Part shown: piece after piece, positions 8,219-16,618 of the stretch | Numbering within the stretch: position 1 is the first letter of the stretch | How the letters are laid out: each line of letters begins with the position of its first letter | NCBI RefSeq assembly: GCF_001989995.2 | Contig: NZ_JAHGUP010000024.1 | Coordinates: 1-64,000, forward strand | Source: Vibrio anguillarum | Lineage (GTDB): Bacteria; Pseudomonadota; Gammaproteobacteria; Enterobacterales; Vibrionaceae | Direction of reading: 5' to 3' | Length of the DNA: 64,000 nt | The notes under the pieces: model-generated | What the model saw: only the letters and a program-made list of their open reading frames with translations | Database searches by the model: none | Told to the model about the DNA's origin: nothing | Made by a program: the position numbers and the translations under genes

Positions 8219-9580
8219 ATGACAAATGTTCAACCAACCGATGTGATTTTGCATGCTTTTGATTGGCCGTATCGTTTAGTCGCTGAGCGTGCAGAGCAAA
8301 TTTTCCAACTGGGTTATAAAACGGTGTTGATTTCACCGCCGATGAAATCGTTCAAAACCGCTCAAGGTACAAAATGGTGGCAACGTTACCAGCCGCAAGA
8401 TTATCGCATCATTGATAATCAACTGGGCAATACCCATGATTTTAAACAGATGGTTGAAACCTTAACCGCATTAGGCTTGCGAATTTATGCCGATGTGGTG
8501 TTCAACCATATGGCCAACGAATCCAAATTGCGTTTGGATTTACAATACCCGAGCGCACAAGACTTAGCTTCCTACCAGAATAAAAGCGATGAGTACCAAG
8601 CGCTGCGCCTCTTTGGTGATCTGACCCAGCCACTCTTTGATAAAGATGACTTTGTGGAAGCGTTTGGCATAAAAGATTGGAAGGATCGTTGGCAAGTGCA
8701 AAATGGCCGCATTACTGGAGGGGCGCATGATCCGGGCCTACCCACGTTGCGTGATAATGAACATGTGGTTGTACAACAACAGGCTTATTTAAGGGCGTTG
8801 AAAGCGTTAGGAGTCAAAGGATTTCGAATTGATGCTGCTAAGCATATGTCTATTGAGCATTTGAAGAAAGTATGGGCCGATGACATTACGCAAGGCATGC
8901 ATATTTTTGGCGAGATCATTACTGATGGCGGTGCAACCAAAGAAGAGTACCAACTTTTTCTAGAGCCTTATCTGCAAGAAACCAAGTTGGGTGCTTATGA
9001 TTTCCCACTATTTCAAACGGTATACGATGCGTTACAAACAAAAGGTAGCCTGAAATGGCTGATTGACCCTTATTGTTTTGGTCAGGCGCTTTCCAACAAC
9101 CGAGCGATTACGTTCACCATTACGCATGATATCCCCAACAACGCTGTGTTTGCCGACCTAGTCATGGATGAAGCCTTAGAAAATATCGCCTACAGCTACA
9201 TTCTTGGTCGCGATGGGGGAGTGCCATTAATTTACACCGATTTAAACACCAGTGGCATTCTGAACCATGCTGGTCTTCCGCGCTGGCAAGAGGCATGGTG
9301 TTCGCCACAAATGGCGGCGTGTATTGCTTTTCATAATAAAATGCATGCGTTGCCAATGAAAACGCTAGAAGCGAGTGATGACTTGTTAGTGTTCAGCCGC
9401 GGTAAGGAAGGGATAGTGGTTTTGAACAAATCTCAACGCAGTCAGCGCGTTGAAATTGGTTGGGCAAATCCAATGGTAGAATTGTTTACGAAGCAGCAGT
9501 ATCAACCCAATAACCAAAAGATTGTCATGGATATCGCCGCTCGTTCTAGCGCCATGCTTTGTCGGCTATCAAATGTCTGA
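8219..9580 (+). CDS. GH13 alpha-amylase family protein, cytosolic
   Basis: A 453-residue glycoside hydrolase family 13 enzyme. The four conserved regions are present: DVVFNH near residue 97, GFRIDAAKH near 201 with the nucleophile Asp, FGEII near 231 with the acid/base Glu, and TITHD near 303 with the third catalytic Asp. It starts directly with a TIM-barrel strand (DVILHAFDWPY) and has no signal peptide, so it should act on cytoplasmic maltodextrin or glycogen-like material. Region IV has Thr where many amylases have Asn (NHD). A short C-terminal beta domain follows from about residue 380. AGGGA lies about 10 bases before the ATG. No maltose regulon genes are nearby, and no regulator site was recognised in the 296 bases upstream. 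Exact substrate and cleavage pattern are open. Confidence 0.9.
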   Translation: MTNVQPTDVILHAFDWPYRLVAERAEQIFQLGYKTVLISPPMKSFKTAQGTKWWQRYQPQDYRIIDNQLGNTHDFKQMVETLTALGLRIYADVVFNHMANESKLRLDLQYPSAQDLASYQNKSDEYQALRLFGDLTQPLFDKDDFVEAFGIKDWKDRWQVQNGRITGGAHDPGLPTLRDNEHVVVQQQAYLRALKALGVKGFRIDAAKHMSIEHLKKVWADDITQGMHIFGEIITDGGATKEEYQLFLEPYLQETKLGAYDFPLFQTVYDALQTKGSLKWLIDPYCFGQALSNNRAITFTITHDIPNNAVFADLVMDEALENIAYSYILGRDGGVPLIYTDLNTSGILNHAGLPRWQEAWCSPQMAACIAFHNKMHALPMKTLEASDDLLVFSRGKEGIVVLNKSQRSQRVEIGWANPMVELFTKQQYQPNNQKIVMDIAARSSAMLCRLSNV

Positions 9581-9609
9581 TGGTGAATAAAACGGTGAGT
9601 CGTTAGAAA

Positions 9610-9638
9610 AGTAAAGGCGCGTAATCAGCGCCTTTACT
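9610..9638. terminator. shared terminator hairpin between convergent genes
   Basis: AGTAAAGGCGC, a 7-base loop, GCGCCTTTACT: a perfect 11-base stem between the amylase stop and the end of the leftward chemoreceptor gene. The run of T is short on both strands, but position and symmetry fit a bidirectional terminator. Confidence 0.75.
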
Positions 9639-9665
9639 GGTCTACCCAGTTGCTGCGGTAGAGGA

Positions 9666-11534
9666 TTAAACGATAAATTTATTCAATATAGCATCTTGTT
9701 CTCTGATATTTTCGGTTTGAGCTTGCATGGCGATATTGGCATTGTCAGCGGCGTCTGCAACTTGAACGGAAAGATCTTTGATCTTAACCGTGTTGTTGTT
9801 GATCTCTTCTGCTACCAAGCTTTGTTCTTCGGCTGCCGAAGCTATTTGGATATTCATATCACTAATTTGCTGAATAGCATCGCGGATTTTCAGCAGAGCA
9901 TTATTCGCTTCTTCGGCACGATTGACCGCCTCAGCTGCCGTTGTTTTACTCTGATTCATCGCATTGGCAACAGACGTAGCGCTCGACTGCAACTTCTCAA
10001 TCATATTACGGATCTCCGTCGTGGATTGCTGCGTTCTTTGCGCCAGCGTACGCACTTCGTCTGCAACGACCGCAAAGCCTCGGCCTGACTCTCCAGCCCG
10101 AGCCGCCTCTATCGCCGCGTTTAGTGCCAGCAAGTTGGTTTGGTCGGCAATGTCGTTGATCACTTTCAAAATGGTTTCGATGTTTGCCGTTGCATTTTCT
10201 AGTGCACTTACCTCTGTTACTGCTTCATCAATACGCGTCGAAAGATTATCGATCGCTTGCGTGGTTTGGGTCACAACATTGGTACCAAATTCTGTCGCAT
10301 CATCAGCATCTTTTGCCGCCGATGCCGCGCCTTGCGCGTTGTTGGCGACATCGCCAGAAGTGGTGGCCATCTCATGCATGGCCGTAGCTAATTGCTCAAG
10401 TTCATGCAGTTGATCACGCATCGCTTCGGCCGATTCTTGCAACCCCATCGAGGTCATTTCCGAACCGCGTAAAATTTCTGAACCGATGGCTTTAGACTGG
10501 GTAATTTGTTGTTGTAAGGCTTCAGTAAAGGTATTGAAACCGACCGCTAATACCGAGAATTCTTTATCCGTGTCGGTGGCTAAGCGTTGGGTTAAGTCAC
10601 CACTACCAGAGGCAACGTTCTGTATTGCATTATTGAGTGCATCAAGCGGTTTCATCAACAGACGGATAAGCACAAGCAGTATCGTAATACTGAAGACTAA
10701 AGCGATTAACGTATAGATGATCGAACTGTTGCGCAGTGTTGCTAAAGACGCATAGGCGATCTCTTCATCCAAAACGACACCGACGTACCAGTCCTCTCCA
10801 GGGACTTTTGAAAAATCTAGTGTGTAGTGTTTGCTATCGATCAGCACTTGTTTAGGCTCTTCGACGATAACGGCATTGCCTAAGTATTCTTTCATTGGCT
10901 TGCCGTTCATCTCTGCTCGAGGGTGGGCTATGGTTGTGCCATCGGATGAAACAATAAACACATAGCCTGCATCAAATAATTTTACGGTGTTGACCAATTC
11001 TGCTAACCCAGCAAGGCTAACATCGTAGAAAATGGCGCCGATAAATTTGCCGTTATCTTTAACTGGGGTAGCAATAGACACCAATATTTCATTCGTGGCA
11101 GAGTCGGCGTAAGGCGCAGTAATAATCAGTTTGTCGGCATTTTTTGCATCAATATACCAAGGGCGCACGCGTGGATTCCATGATGCGCCTGGGTTCCAAG
11201 TAGGATCATTACTGATGTAAGAGCCATCACTCTCAAAACCGACCCCAGCCAGTAAAAAAGTTTGTTTGACAATCGGCCTTGTGATGACCTTAGACATACT
11301 TTCTCGGTTAATGTCGACTTCCAACATGCTGGTGGCGTAAGCGGCAATGGCCTTGCGGCTATTGATCTCTGCACCAGCTGTATTGCTAACCCCATCCACT
11401 ATTTCAGTTACACTCGCTTCAACTTGTGACTTCACTTCTTTTTGGACGGTGAAGTATTGTTGTATCGTCAGCAGAGTAACGGTGACCAACAGCAGCAAAG
11501 ATGACGCCGCGACGATCTTATGGCTGAATTTCAT
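9666..11534 (-). CDS. methyl-accepting chemotaxis protein, dCache amino-acid type
   Basis: A 622-residue receptor with an N-terminal helix (residues 8-25), a double Cache periplasmic domain, a second helix near 270-292, HAMP, and the signalling tip EQ-less variant [20 protein letters not shown] near residue 475. In the distal Cache pocket R124, W126 and Y127 (RPWY), Y142, D144 and D171 match the spacing of the residues that bind the ligand amino and carboxyl groups in amino-acid receptors such as PctA, so amino-acid sensing is a sound inference. The ATG at 11534 is preferred because GGAAGGG stands just upstream; an in-frame TTG 18 bases earlier is weaker. No CheR pentapeptide at the C-terminus. 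The gene is alone in its transcription unit; no convincing FliA promoter was found upstream. Confidence 0.93.
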   Translation of the reverse strand: MKFSHKIVAASSLLLLVTVTLLTIQQYFTVQKEVKSQVEASVTEIVDGVSNTAGAEINSRKAIAAYATSMLEVDINRESMSKVITRPIVKQTFLLAGVGFESDGSYISNDPTWNPGASWNPRVRPWYIDAKNADKLIITAPYADSATNEILVSIATPVKDNGKFIGAIFYDVSLAGLAELVNTVKLFDAGYVFIVSSDGTTIAHPRAEMNGKPMKEYLGNAVIVEEPKQVLIDSKHYTLDFSKVPGEDWYVGVVLDEEIAYASLATLRNSSIIYTLIALVFSITILLVLIRLLMKPLDALNNAIQNVASGSGDLTQRLATDTDKEFSVLAVGFNTFTEALQQQITQSKAIGSEILRGSEMTSMGLQESAEAMRDQLHELEQLATAMHEMATTSGDVANNAQGAASAAKDADDATEFGTNVVTQTTQAIDNLSTRIDEAVTEVSALENATANIETILKVINDIADQTNLLALNAAIEAARAGESGRGFAVVADEVRTLAQRTQQSTTEIRNMIEKLQSSATSVANAMNQSKTTAAEAVNRAEEANNALLKIRDAIQQISDMNIQIASAAEEQSLVAEEINNNTVKIKDLSVQVADAADNANIAMQAQTENIREQDAILNKFIV

Positions 11535-11622
11535 GGCAATCCCTTCCATCAATAAATATTAATAAATGTATAGTTAGGGATTGATCATTCAGCCAGTAAA
11601 CAATCCATTTTTAAGCGAAAAA

Positions 11623-12231
11623 TTACAAATTTCGCCCGAGAACTAAAAGCGCAAGTTGTTGGCACTCTTGTTCATTTCCTTGGAAAAGCTCATCGACGAT
11701 TTGGTTCAGCTTGATGCCAGACAGTTTGCGCTTTTGTGCCTCACGAACACGTAGTGCTATTTGACATTCAATTGGTAGCTCACTTACTTGATGTGGTTGC
11801 CACGCTGATAGTTTTTCGCTGAAGTTGTTTAACGATAATTTGGGTTTAAAATGCGTGGCTTCACTTTTTAGTACATGAAGAAGGTGCGAATAGATTTCAT
11901 CGTTAGGTTGACATTGACTCAGGTGATCACAAGCGGCTTGGCTCAGTTCAGATAAGGTAACGTAACCCGCTTGATGGGAAAAATCGGCGGTTAAACGTAC
12001 TGAAAAATCGACACGCTGCCACTGCGTATTAGGAAAAATAGTCAGCGAGCATAAACAGTCAAAAGGGATCCAAAAACTCTGCTTTGCTTCAACTGAATAT
12101 TCATGTTTGCCAAGTTTACACAGTACTAATCCGCTCATTACTCGAATCAAACTGTGTTTGATGACTTTCTTGCGAGGGGTGACAACTAAGTTAGCAGACA
12201 GTAAGGCTTCAAATTGAATCGCGTAGTTCAT
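11623..12231 (-). CDS. AraC N-terminal-domain-like protein, unassigned
   Basis: A protein of about 202 residues. The first 100 residues look like the cupin-type sensor part of AraC-family regulators (SGLVLCKLGKHEYSVEAKQS then FWIPFDCLCSLTIFPN). The C-terminal half, where two helix-turn-helix motifs would be expected, is short, and I see no clear AraC signature; helices such as LNQIVDELFQGNEQECQQLA do not match it. It may be a regulator with a diverged DNA-binding part, or a cupin protein that has lost it. ATG at 12231 with GAGAAG upstream was chosen over an in-frame TTG 57 bases earlier. It is divergent from the acyltransferase gene, with a 165-base gap, which is the usual place for a local regulator. 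The assignment is tentative. Confidence 0.55.
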   Translation of the reverse strand: MNYAIQFEALLSANLVVTPRKKVIKHSLIRVMSGLVLCKLGKHEYSVEAKQSFWIPFDCLCSLTIFPNTQWQRVDFSVRLTADFSHQAGYVTLSELSQAACDHLSQCQPNDEIYSHLLHVLKSEATHFKPKLSLNNFSEKLSAWQPHQVSELPIECQIALRVREAQKRKLSGIKLNQIVDELFQGNEQECQQLALLVLGRNL

Positions 12232-12395
12232 GGTACTTCTCACTGATTTTGGGGCGCTAAGAGTACCTTGTCTCACAGAAAATGCCAAATATGCGAACTA
12301 AAATCACCTTATTCTGGTCTGACCTTAGTGAATCTGTTACGACTGTAGCTGCGAGCTACGTCAACTATGCGTAGAATGAGCCAGCTTTTTATTTG

Positions 12396-13514
12396 ATGTA
12401 TGAATATATGACCACCACAACTGATCCTTATGTAGATATCCGTCCTTACAACGACGATGAGATTCCAGCGGCTATTGACCGTTTAATCAATGATGAAGAA
12501 TTTATCTCAGCTATTTTGCAACATCGTTTTGATAAACGATCTGCTTGGCTAAAATCGATACTGAGCCCTTTTGTAAAAGCATACTTAAAGTTTAAATGGG
12601 CCAAACTCACGTCCGTGGAAGCAATCCAACTTGAAGTGAAGAAATACCTCACGAAAACGCTAGAATCAACGACACAAGGTGTCACCTTCAGTGGTCTCGA
12701 TAAATTGGATAAACAGACGGCTTATTTATTTATTTCGAACCACCGTGATATCGCGATGGACCCAGCATTAGTCAATTATGGCCTGTATACGTCTGGTCAC
12801 AAAACTGTGCGTATTGCGATCGGTGATAACTTATTGAAAAAGCCTTGTACCACAGAGCTGATGCGTCTTAATAAGAGCTTTATTGTGAAACGCTCAGCTA
12901 AAGGTCCGCGTGAGATGATGAAAGCGCTCAGTACCTTATCTGCCTACATTAAACACTCACTTGAAACTGGAAATTCTATCTGGATAGCGCAAAAAGAGGG
13001 GCGAGCAAAAGATGGCAACGATTTTACCGATCCGGCCATTTTGAAAATGTTCCATGTGGAAGGGCGCAAGCAGAAAATAGAGTTTGCTCAGTATATTCAA
13101 TCGCTCAAAATTGTCCCGGTCGCGATTTCATATGAAAATGATCCGTGTGATACGGCCAAAGCGTGTGAGTTATATGAAAAAGCGACGCATGGGCGTTATG
13201 AAAAAGGGGAATTTGAAGATATTGAAAGCATTGTCCAAGGTATTGTCGGTGAGAAAGGCCGAGTACATGTTGGCTTTGGTGAAGTGATTACTCAAGCATT
13301 TGAAACGCCAGAAGCATTGGCGCAAGAGATTGATCGCCAAATTCACGCAAACTACAAATTATTCCCGATCAATAAGTTAGCGGCTGGGATAGAAAGTAGT
13401 GATATCACGCCAGATATCCGCGCTCACTTAGAAAGCAAGCTGACCCAAATCCCTGAAGGGGCACAGCGCTATTTACTCGATAGCTACGCCAACCCAGTAA
13501 AGAATCAGCAATAA
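12396..13514 (+). CDS. glycerolipid acyltransferase (PlsC-like)
   Basis: A protein of about 372 residues with the lysophospholipid acyltransferase fold. Motif I is ISNHRDIAMDPAL near residue 110, motif III-like EGRAKDG near residue 199, and a proline-containing VPVAISYENDPCD near 240. The catalytic His and Asp are separated by five residues (HRDIAMD), one more than in the usual HX4D motif; some large bacterial members of the superfamily show this NHRDI form. There is no strong membrane helix, so binding to the membrane is probably peripheral. The start is uncertain: ATG at 12396 and ATG at 12408 both lack a good ribosome site. It is a single gene followed by its own terminator. The acyl donor and acceptor are not known. 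Confidence 0.82.
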   Translation: MYEYMTTTTDPYVDIRPYNDDEIPAAIDRLINDEEFISAILQHRFDKRSAWLKSILSPFVKAYLKFKWAKLTSVEAIQLEVKKYLTKTLESTTQGVTFSGLDKLDKQTAYLFISNHRDIAMDPALVNYGLYTSGHKTVRIAIGDNLLKKPCTTELMRLNKSFIVKRSAKGPREMMKALSTLSAYIKHSLETGNSIWIAQKEGRAKDGNDFTDPAILKMFHVEGRKQKIEFAQYIQSLKIVPVAISYENDPCDTAKACELYEKATHGRYEKGEFEDIESIVQGIVGEKGRVHVGFGEVITQAFETPEALAQEIDRQIHANYKLFPINKLAAGIESSDITPDIRAHLESKLTQIPEGAQRYLLDSYANPVKNQQ

Positions 13515-13526
13515 TCATTAAACGAT

Positions 13527-13562
13527 GAAGAGAGGGGCTCACGGCTTCTTCTCTTCTTTTTT
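13527..13562 (+). terminator. terminator after the acyltransferase gene
   Basis: GAAGAGA and TCTCTTC arms with inner GC pairing, followed by six T, 13 bases after the stop codon of the acyltransferase gene. The exported repeat protein ends on the other strand at 13568. Confidence 0.7.
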
Positions 13563-13567
13563 CTAGC

Positions 13568-14173
13568 CTATCTTGCGACCGCGCCGCCAAGGGTCAGTTT
13601 GCTTGGCCATTTACTGATGACATTACCTCCCAAATAAATATTGCCATTGACGGTCATCGTGTCAGGAAATTCGGTGATTTTGGAACCTCCAATAAACAAA
13701 CTCCCTTCCACGACTAAACCTTCGGGCAATTGGGTTAATGGCGTTCGAATTACGCTCAAATCTCCCTTGACTAAGAGATTCGCAGGCAGCGTTTCAAGCG
13801 GTGTATCCGTGAAATTCAGGTAACCACCGACCTTGATTCTCATTGGCCACGATTTGATTTTACTACCCAGTAAGTTCGCATAACCACGAATGGTGGTACC
13901 TTTTGGAATATTCTCTAGCAAGCTATTAGATGCTTCTAAACTACCCTGCACATTCAAGCCCTTAGGCAGGGATTTTATCGATGTCTTAGCAATATTTAGG
14001 TTGCCTTTAAGCGTGAGATTTTCGGGCAATGTTGTGTAGGGTTTATTACGCAAATAGAGATTGCCGTAATTATCAAGGTGGTTAAGAATTTGATATTGAT
14101 CGAGCGGCTGTGACCATGCACAAGAGGCATAGAGAAGGTTGCATAATGTTAGTAAAAGCGAAAACTTATTCAT
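13568..14173 (-). CDS. exported protein of 20-residue leucine-rich-like repeats
   Basis: About 201 residues. A signal peptide is clear (basic start, then FSLLLTLCNLLYASCAWS, cleavage near residue 22). From about residue 46 there are seven units of exactly 20 residues with the pattern LPxxLxVxGxLxIxxTxIxx, for example LPEGLVVEGSLFIGGSKITE; the eighth is cut short at the C-terminus. This periodicity predicts a short solenoid. Similar 20-residue repeats are known in some phage and bacterial proteins of unknown role, and they recall leucine-rich repeats. There is no catalytic motif and no membrane anchor. ATG at 14173 was chosen since it begins the signal peptide. It stands alone between terminators. 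The role, perhaps binding in the periplasm or outside the cell, is unknown. Confidence 0.75.
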   Translation of the reverse strand: MNKFSLLLTLCNLLYASCAWSQPLDQYQILNHLDNYGNLYLRNKPYTTLPENLTLKGNLNIAKTSIKSLPKGLNVQGSLEASNSLLENIPKGTTIRGYANLLGSKIKSWPMRIKVGGYLNFTDTPLETLPANLLVKGDLSVIRTPLTQLPEGLVVEGSLFIGGSKITEFPDTMTVNGNIYLGGNVISKWPSKLTLGGAVAR

Positions 14174-14274
14174 AAAGCCTGCAGATGAAGACACGATACC
14201 TAGAGTATCGGCAGATTACGGTTAAGCTTCAATAATGCATTGCCTAGGATGAGAAAGCAAAGTGCTTGGGCGAT

Positions 14275-14302
14275 AAAAAAGCGAGCCATGATTAGGCCCG
14301 CT
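14275..14302 (-). terminator. terminator of the YfcZ-like gene
   Basis: Read leftward: AGCGGGCC, a 7-base loop, GGCTCGCT, then six T. One G-U pair in the stem. It lies 14 bases after the stop codon of the YfcZ-like gene. Confidence 0.85.
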
Positions 14303-14315
14303 AAGAGCAATTAGA

Positions 14316-14618
14316 TTAACGAGCCAAAGAGCGCGACTTCAGTTCAAAAATAAGTTTTTCGGCACTGACTTCAAATTTGAAACGTGCATGCAATTCAGTA
14401 GAGTTATCATCTAACGGTGAAACTTCAAACTCAACATTATCTGAAACCTGTTTGGCAAGAGCGAGGTACTTCTCAAATTCAGCTTCTAGCTGAGCTTTGT
14501 TGGGAGCCATGACCATCACTTCGGCAACTTCATCACCTTCTTTGATAATAAAGCCAATTTCGCCAGCGCAGCCACATGCTTCGCAGACTTGGATATCAAC
14601 GTCTTTTTCGATCCTCAT
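14316..14618 (-). CDS. YfcZ/YiiS family protein (DUF406)
   Basis: A 100-residue cytosolic protein of the YfcZ/YiiS family. The N-terminus has a cysteine cluster (VCEACGCAGEIGF), as in the E. coli members, followed by two helix-strand units and the typical C-terminal strand-helix FKFEVSAEKLIFELKSR, which lines up with the E. coli YfcZ end. ATG at 14618 was chosen because GAGG stands nine bases upstream; a longer frame upstream has no ribosome site. Function in the family is unknown. The three cysteines could bind metal or take part in redox chemistry, but this is speculation. It is a monocistronic unit with its own terminator, followed upstream by a 510-base gap before luxT that holds no gene I can support. 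Confidence 0.82.
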   Translation of the reverse strand: MRIEKDVDIQVCEACGCAGEIGFIIKEGDEVAEVMVMAPNKAQLEAEFEKYLALAKQVSDNVEFEVSPLDDNSTELHARFKFEVSAEKLIFELKSRSLAR

Positions 14619-15128
14619 TGTGAATCCTCTTAGTAAATGTATGGACATTCTAACGGGCAAATCGTTTATCAGCCACAAAAAGCCAATCAGGTTTGGGGTA
14701 AATCGCGTCTTATTTTGGTTGTTCGAAAGTTTTTAGCCATCGTTATGAATTAATGAGTGTGATACTGCTCAAATAATCACTAGTTTTTGTGTCATAAATT
14801 TGTCAGAACAGTGTTCAGTTCGTTGCGAATTGTTGATGATTGTAAGATTATTCGGTTGAAACAATTATTAATATTATAAATTGCGCTTCATCCATTAGTG
14901 GTGATGACTAATAAACTGGAAATTTAAGTTTTATTAGTGATAGCTAAAGGAGTGACAGTAACAAGCCAGTAGATAACGCTTTTAACAAGATAATTCTGGT
15001 TTGAATTTACTGTTTTAAAGGATGGTTTTTTAGACAGAAAATGCCATACCACGAGGGGTGATTCGCGAAACGGCACTATCATCGCAATTGAGTTAGATGG
15101 ATTAATAAAAAAGAGAAGAGTCTGGACC
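14619..15128. other. AT-rich intergenic region between the YfcZ-like gene and luxT
   Basis: About 510 bases with no convincing gene; a leftward 80-codon frame that overlaps the luxT start has no ribosome site and an unconvincing composition. The only signal I can support is the sigma-54-like element at 15071-15086. The rest is AT-rich and could hold further luxT control sites. Confidence 0.6.
15071..15086 (+). promoter_or_regulatory. candidate sigma-54 promoter of luxT
   Basis: CGGCAC, 5 bases, TCGCA, giving GG and GC dinucleotides with exactly 10 bases between, as required at -24 and -12. The consensus is TGGCAC, 5 bases, TTGCA, so two positions differ. A start point near 15098 would leave about 30 bases before the ATG, which is a plausible leader. 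No activator site was identified. Confidence 0.45.
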
Positions 15129-15590
15129 ATGCCAAAGCGTAGTAAAGAAGATACTGAAATCACCATTCAGAGAATAATGGATGCTGTTGTCGATCAGCTA
15201 TTGAGACTGGGTTACGACAAAATGTCGTATACCACGTTGAGTCAGCAAACAGGGGTTTCACGAACGGGGATTAGCCACCATTTTCCAAAGAAAACCGATT
15301 TTACGGCCGCTTTAGATGGGCGGATTTTTAAGCTGTTTGTTGAGCATTTAGATTTTGAAAATGACCTTTCAAGCTTTTCAAATAGCTGGATAAATGCGCT
15401 GGAAAATGCACAATTTTTGGCTATTTTGCGTTTATTATTTCATCATGTTGTGACGACTGAAAATGCGGATGAATTTGCAGCAAACGGTGTCGATCGGTTA
15501 TACAAAACGGTGGCTGTACAGTTTGGCAAAGAGAGCGCAAGGGAGCTTGAGTGGCTGATTGGTAAATCACTGATCAAAATGAGTCAATAA
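15129..15590 (+). CDS. luxT: LuxT/SwrT-type TetR-family regulator
   Basis: A 153-residue TetR-type repressor. The N-terminal 60 residues hold the helix-turn-helix (TTLSQQTGVSRTGISHHFPK near residues 37-56). The sequence start (MPKRSKEDTEIT) and the short length, about 17 kDa, match what I recall of V. harveyi LuxT and V. parahaemolyticus SwrT, which control quorum-sensing outputs, siderophore genes and swarming. The C-terminal ligand domain is shorter than in classical TetR proteins, as in LuxT. The ATG follows AGAGAAGAG. The gene is monocistronic: a long leader region with a sigma-54-like promoter precedes it, and a strong terminator follows. The identification rests on memory of the protein sequence, not on a search. 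Confidence 0.8.
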   Translation: MPKRSKEDTEITIQRIMDAVVDQLLRLGYDKMSYTTLSQQTGVSRTGISHHFPKKTDFTAALDGRIFKLFVEHLDFENDLSSFSNSWINALENAQFLAILRLLFHHVVTTENADEFAANGVDRLYKTVAVQFGKESARELEWLIGKSLIKMSQ

Positions 15591-15627
15591 TTTGGCACTT
15601 TGTGCAAGCTTGTATTGTCGACTTTAA

Positions 15628-15665
15628 CACTAAAGCCAACTGAGAGGTTGGCTTTAGTGCTTTTT
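15628..15665 (+). terminator. strong terminator after luxT
   Basis: CACTAAAGCCAAC, a 6-base loop, GTTGGCTTTAGTG, then C and five T. A perfect 13-base stem. The nadE gene ends on the other strand 19 bases later, so it may work in both directions. Confidence 0.92.
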
Positions 15666-15683
15666 ATAGAGAGATTGTGTCGA

Positions 15684-16514
15684 TCAGTCGTACAACGTTG
15701 GGATCGGTTGACGTTTATGCTGAGTTGCTGTGTAAATCGCAACAAGACGGTCAATCACGTGCTGGGAAACAGGCTTCCCTTCTAAAAAATCATCGATTTG
15801 GTCATAACTTAAGTTTAACGCATTTTCATCTGCTTTTTGTGGTGCGAGCTCTTCTAAATCCGCAGTGGGTGTTTTTTGAACCAATTGTTGTGGTGCACCT
15901 AATTGAGCCGCTACCGCGCGCACTTGACGTTTACTCAAGCCAAACAGTGGTGCTAAATCACACGCGCCATCACCAAATTTAGTATAAAAACCGGTGATGT
16001 TTTCTGCGGAATGATCCGTGCCGAGCACTAACGCACCAACAAAACCTGCAATTTCGTACTGCGCAACCATGCGAGCGCGCGCCTTTACATTCCCTTTCAC
16101 GAAATCAATTTTGGCACTGTCAGTTGGAGTTAAGCTTGTGCCTTGTAGCGCATCAAGAGAGGCTGAGTGCAGGCCATCTACACCCGCTTTAATGTTGACC
16201 GAAATTGAGTGTGTAGGTTGAATGAAGGAGAGAGCAAGCTGCGCTTCATCCTCATCTTTTTGTTCGCCATAGGGTAAACGAACGGCGATAAACTGATAGT
16301 CGTTAACAGCGTATTCTTGGTTGAGTTGTGTCACGGCGAGCTGGGCTAGACGGCCGCACGTTGTTGAGTCGACGCCACCACTGATGCCAAGCACTAAAGA
16401 CTTACAACCAGATTCTACCAATTTGCGTTTAATAAACTCAACGCGCCGTTCAATTTCATAAACAGGGTCAATGGATGAGAGAACACGCATCTCATCACGG
16501 ATCATTTGTTCCAT
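15684..16514 (-). CDS. nadE: NH3-dependent NAD+ synthetase
   Basis: A 276-residue enzyme that amidates deamido-NAD to NAD with ATP and ammonia, the last step of NAD synthesis. The PP-loop ATP site is GISGGVDST near residue 45; [20 protein letters not shown] near residue 170 is the conserved loop that holds deamido-NAD and the second Mg site, and [10 protein letters not shown] follows. There is no glutaminase domain, so this is the ammonia-using form. ATG at 16514 was chosen because AAGGA stands just upstream; an in-frame longer start lacks one. It is divergent from a NadD-like adenylyltransferase across 104 bases, so both genes of the terminal NAD pathway share a control region. That region holds an inverted repeat at 16578-16599. 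Confidence 0.95.
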   Translation of the reverse strand: MEQMIRDEMRVLSSIDPVYEIERRVEFIKRKLVESGCKSLVLGISGGVDSTTCGRLAQLAVTQLNQEYAVNDYQFIAVRLPYGEQKDEDEAQLALSFIQPTHSISVNIKAGVDGLHSASLDALQGTSLTPTDSAKIDFVKGNVKARARMVAQYEIAGFVGALVLGTDHSAENITGFYTKFGDGACDLAPLFGLSKRQVRAVAAQLGAPQQLVQKTPTADLEELAPQKADENALNLSYDQIDDFLEGKPVSQHVIDRLVAIYTATQHKRQPIPTLYD

Positions 16515-16577
16515 TAGGGTTCCTTTTCCTGCAAGCAATATAAATCTTTGGTGTATCATACCGAAATCATCAGATTA

Positions 16578-16599
16578 GAAAACCGAGAAAATGGTTTTC
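16578..16599. promoter_or_regulatory. inverted repeat in the shared nadE control region
   Basis: GAAAACC, 8 bases, GGTTTTC: perfect 7-base arms between the divergent NAD genes, 20 bases before the NadD-like ATG. It could be a repressor site or a leader hairpin; I do not recognise it as a known NadR, NrtR or NiaR site. Confidence 0.35.
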
Positions 16600-16618
16600 A
16601 GACTTGAATAGGATTGCT

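Noticed and set aside
14924..15166. 80-codon leftward frame in the luxT upstream region
   Set aside because: It runs into the luxT coding start and has no ribosome site; the region is better explained as control DNA.
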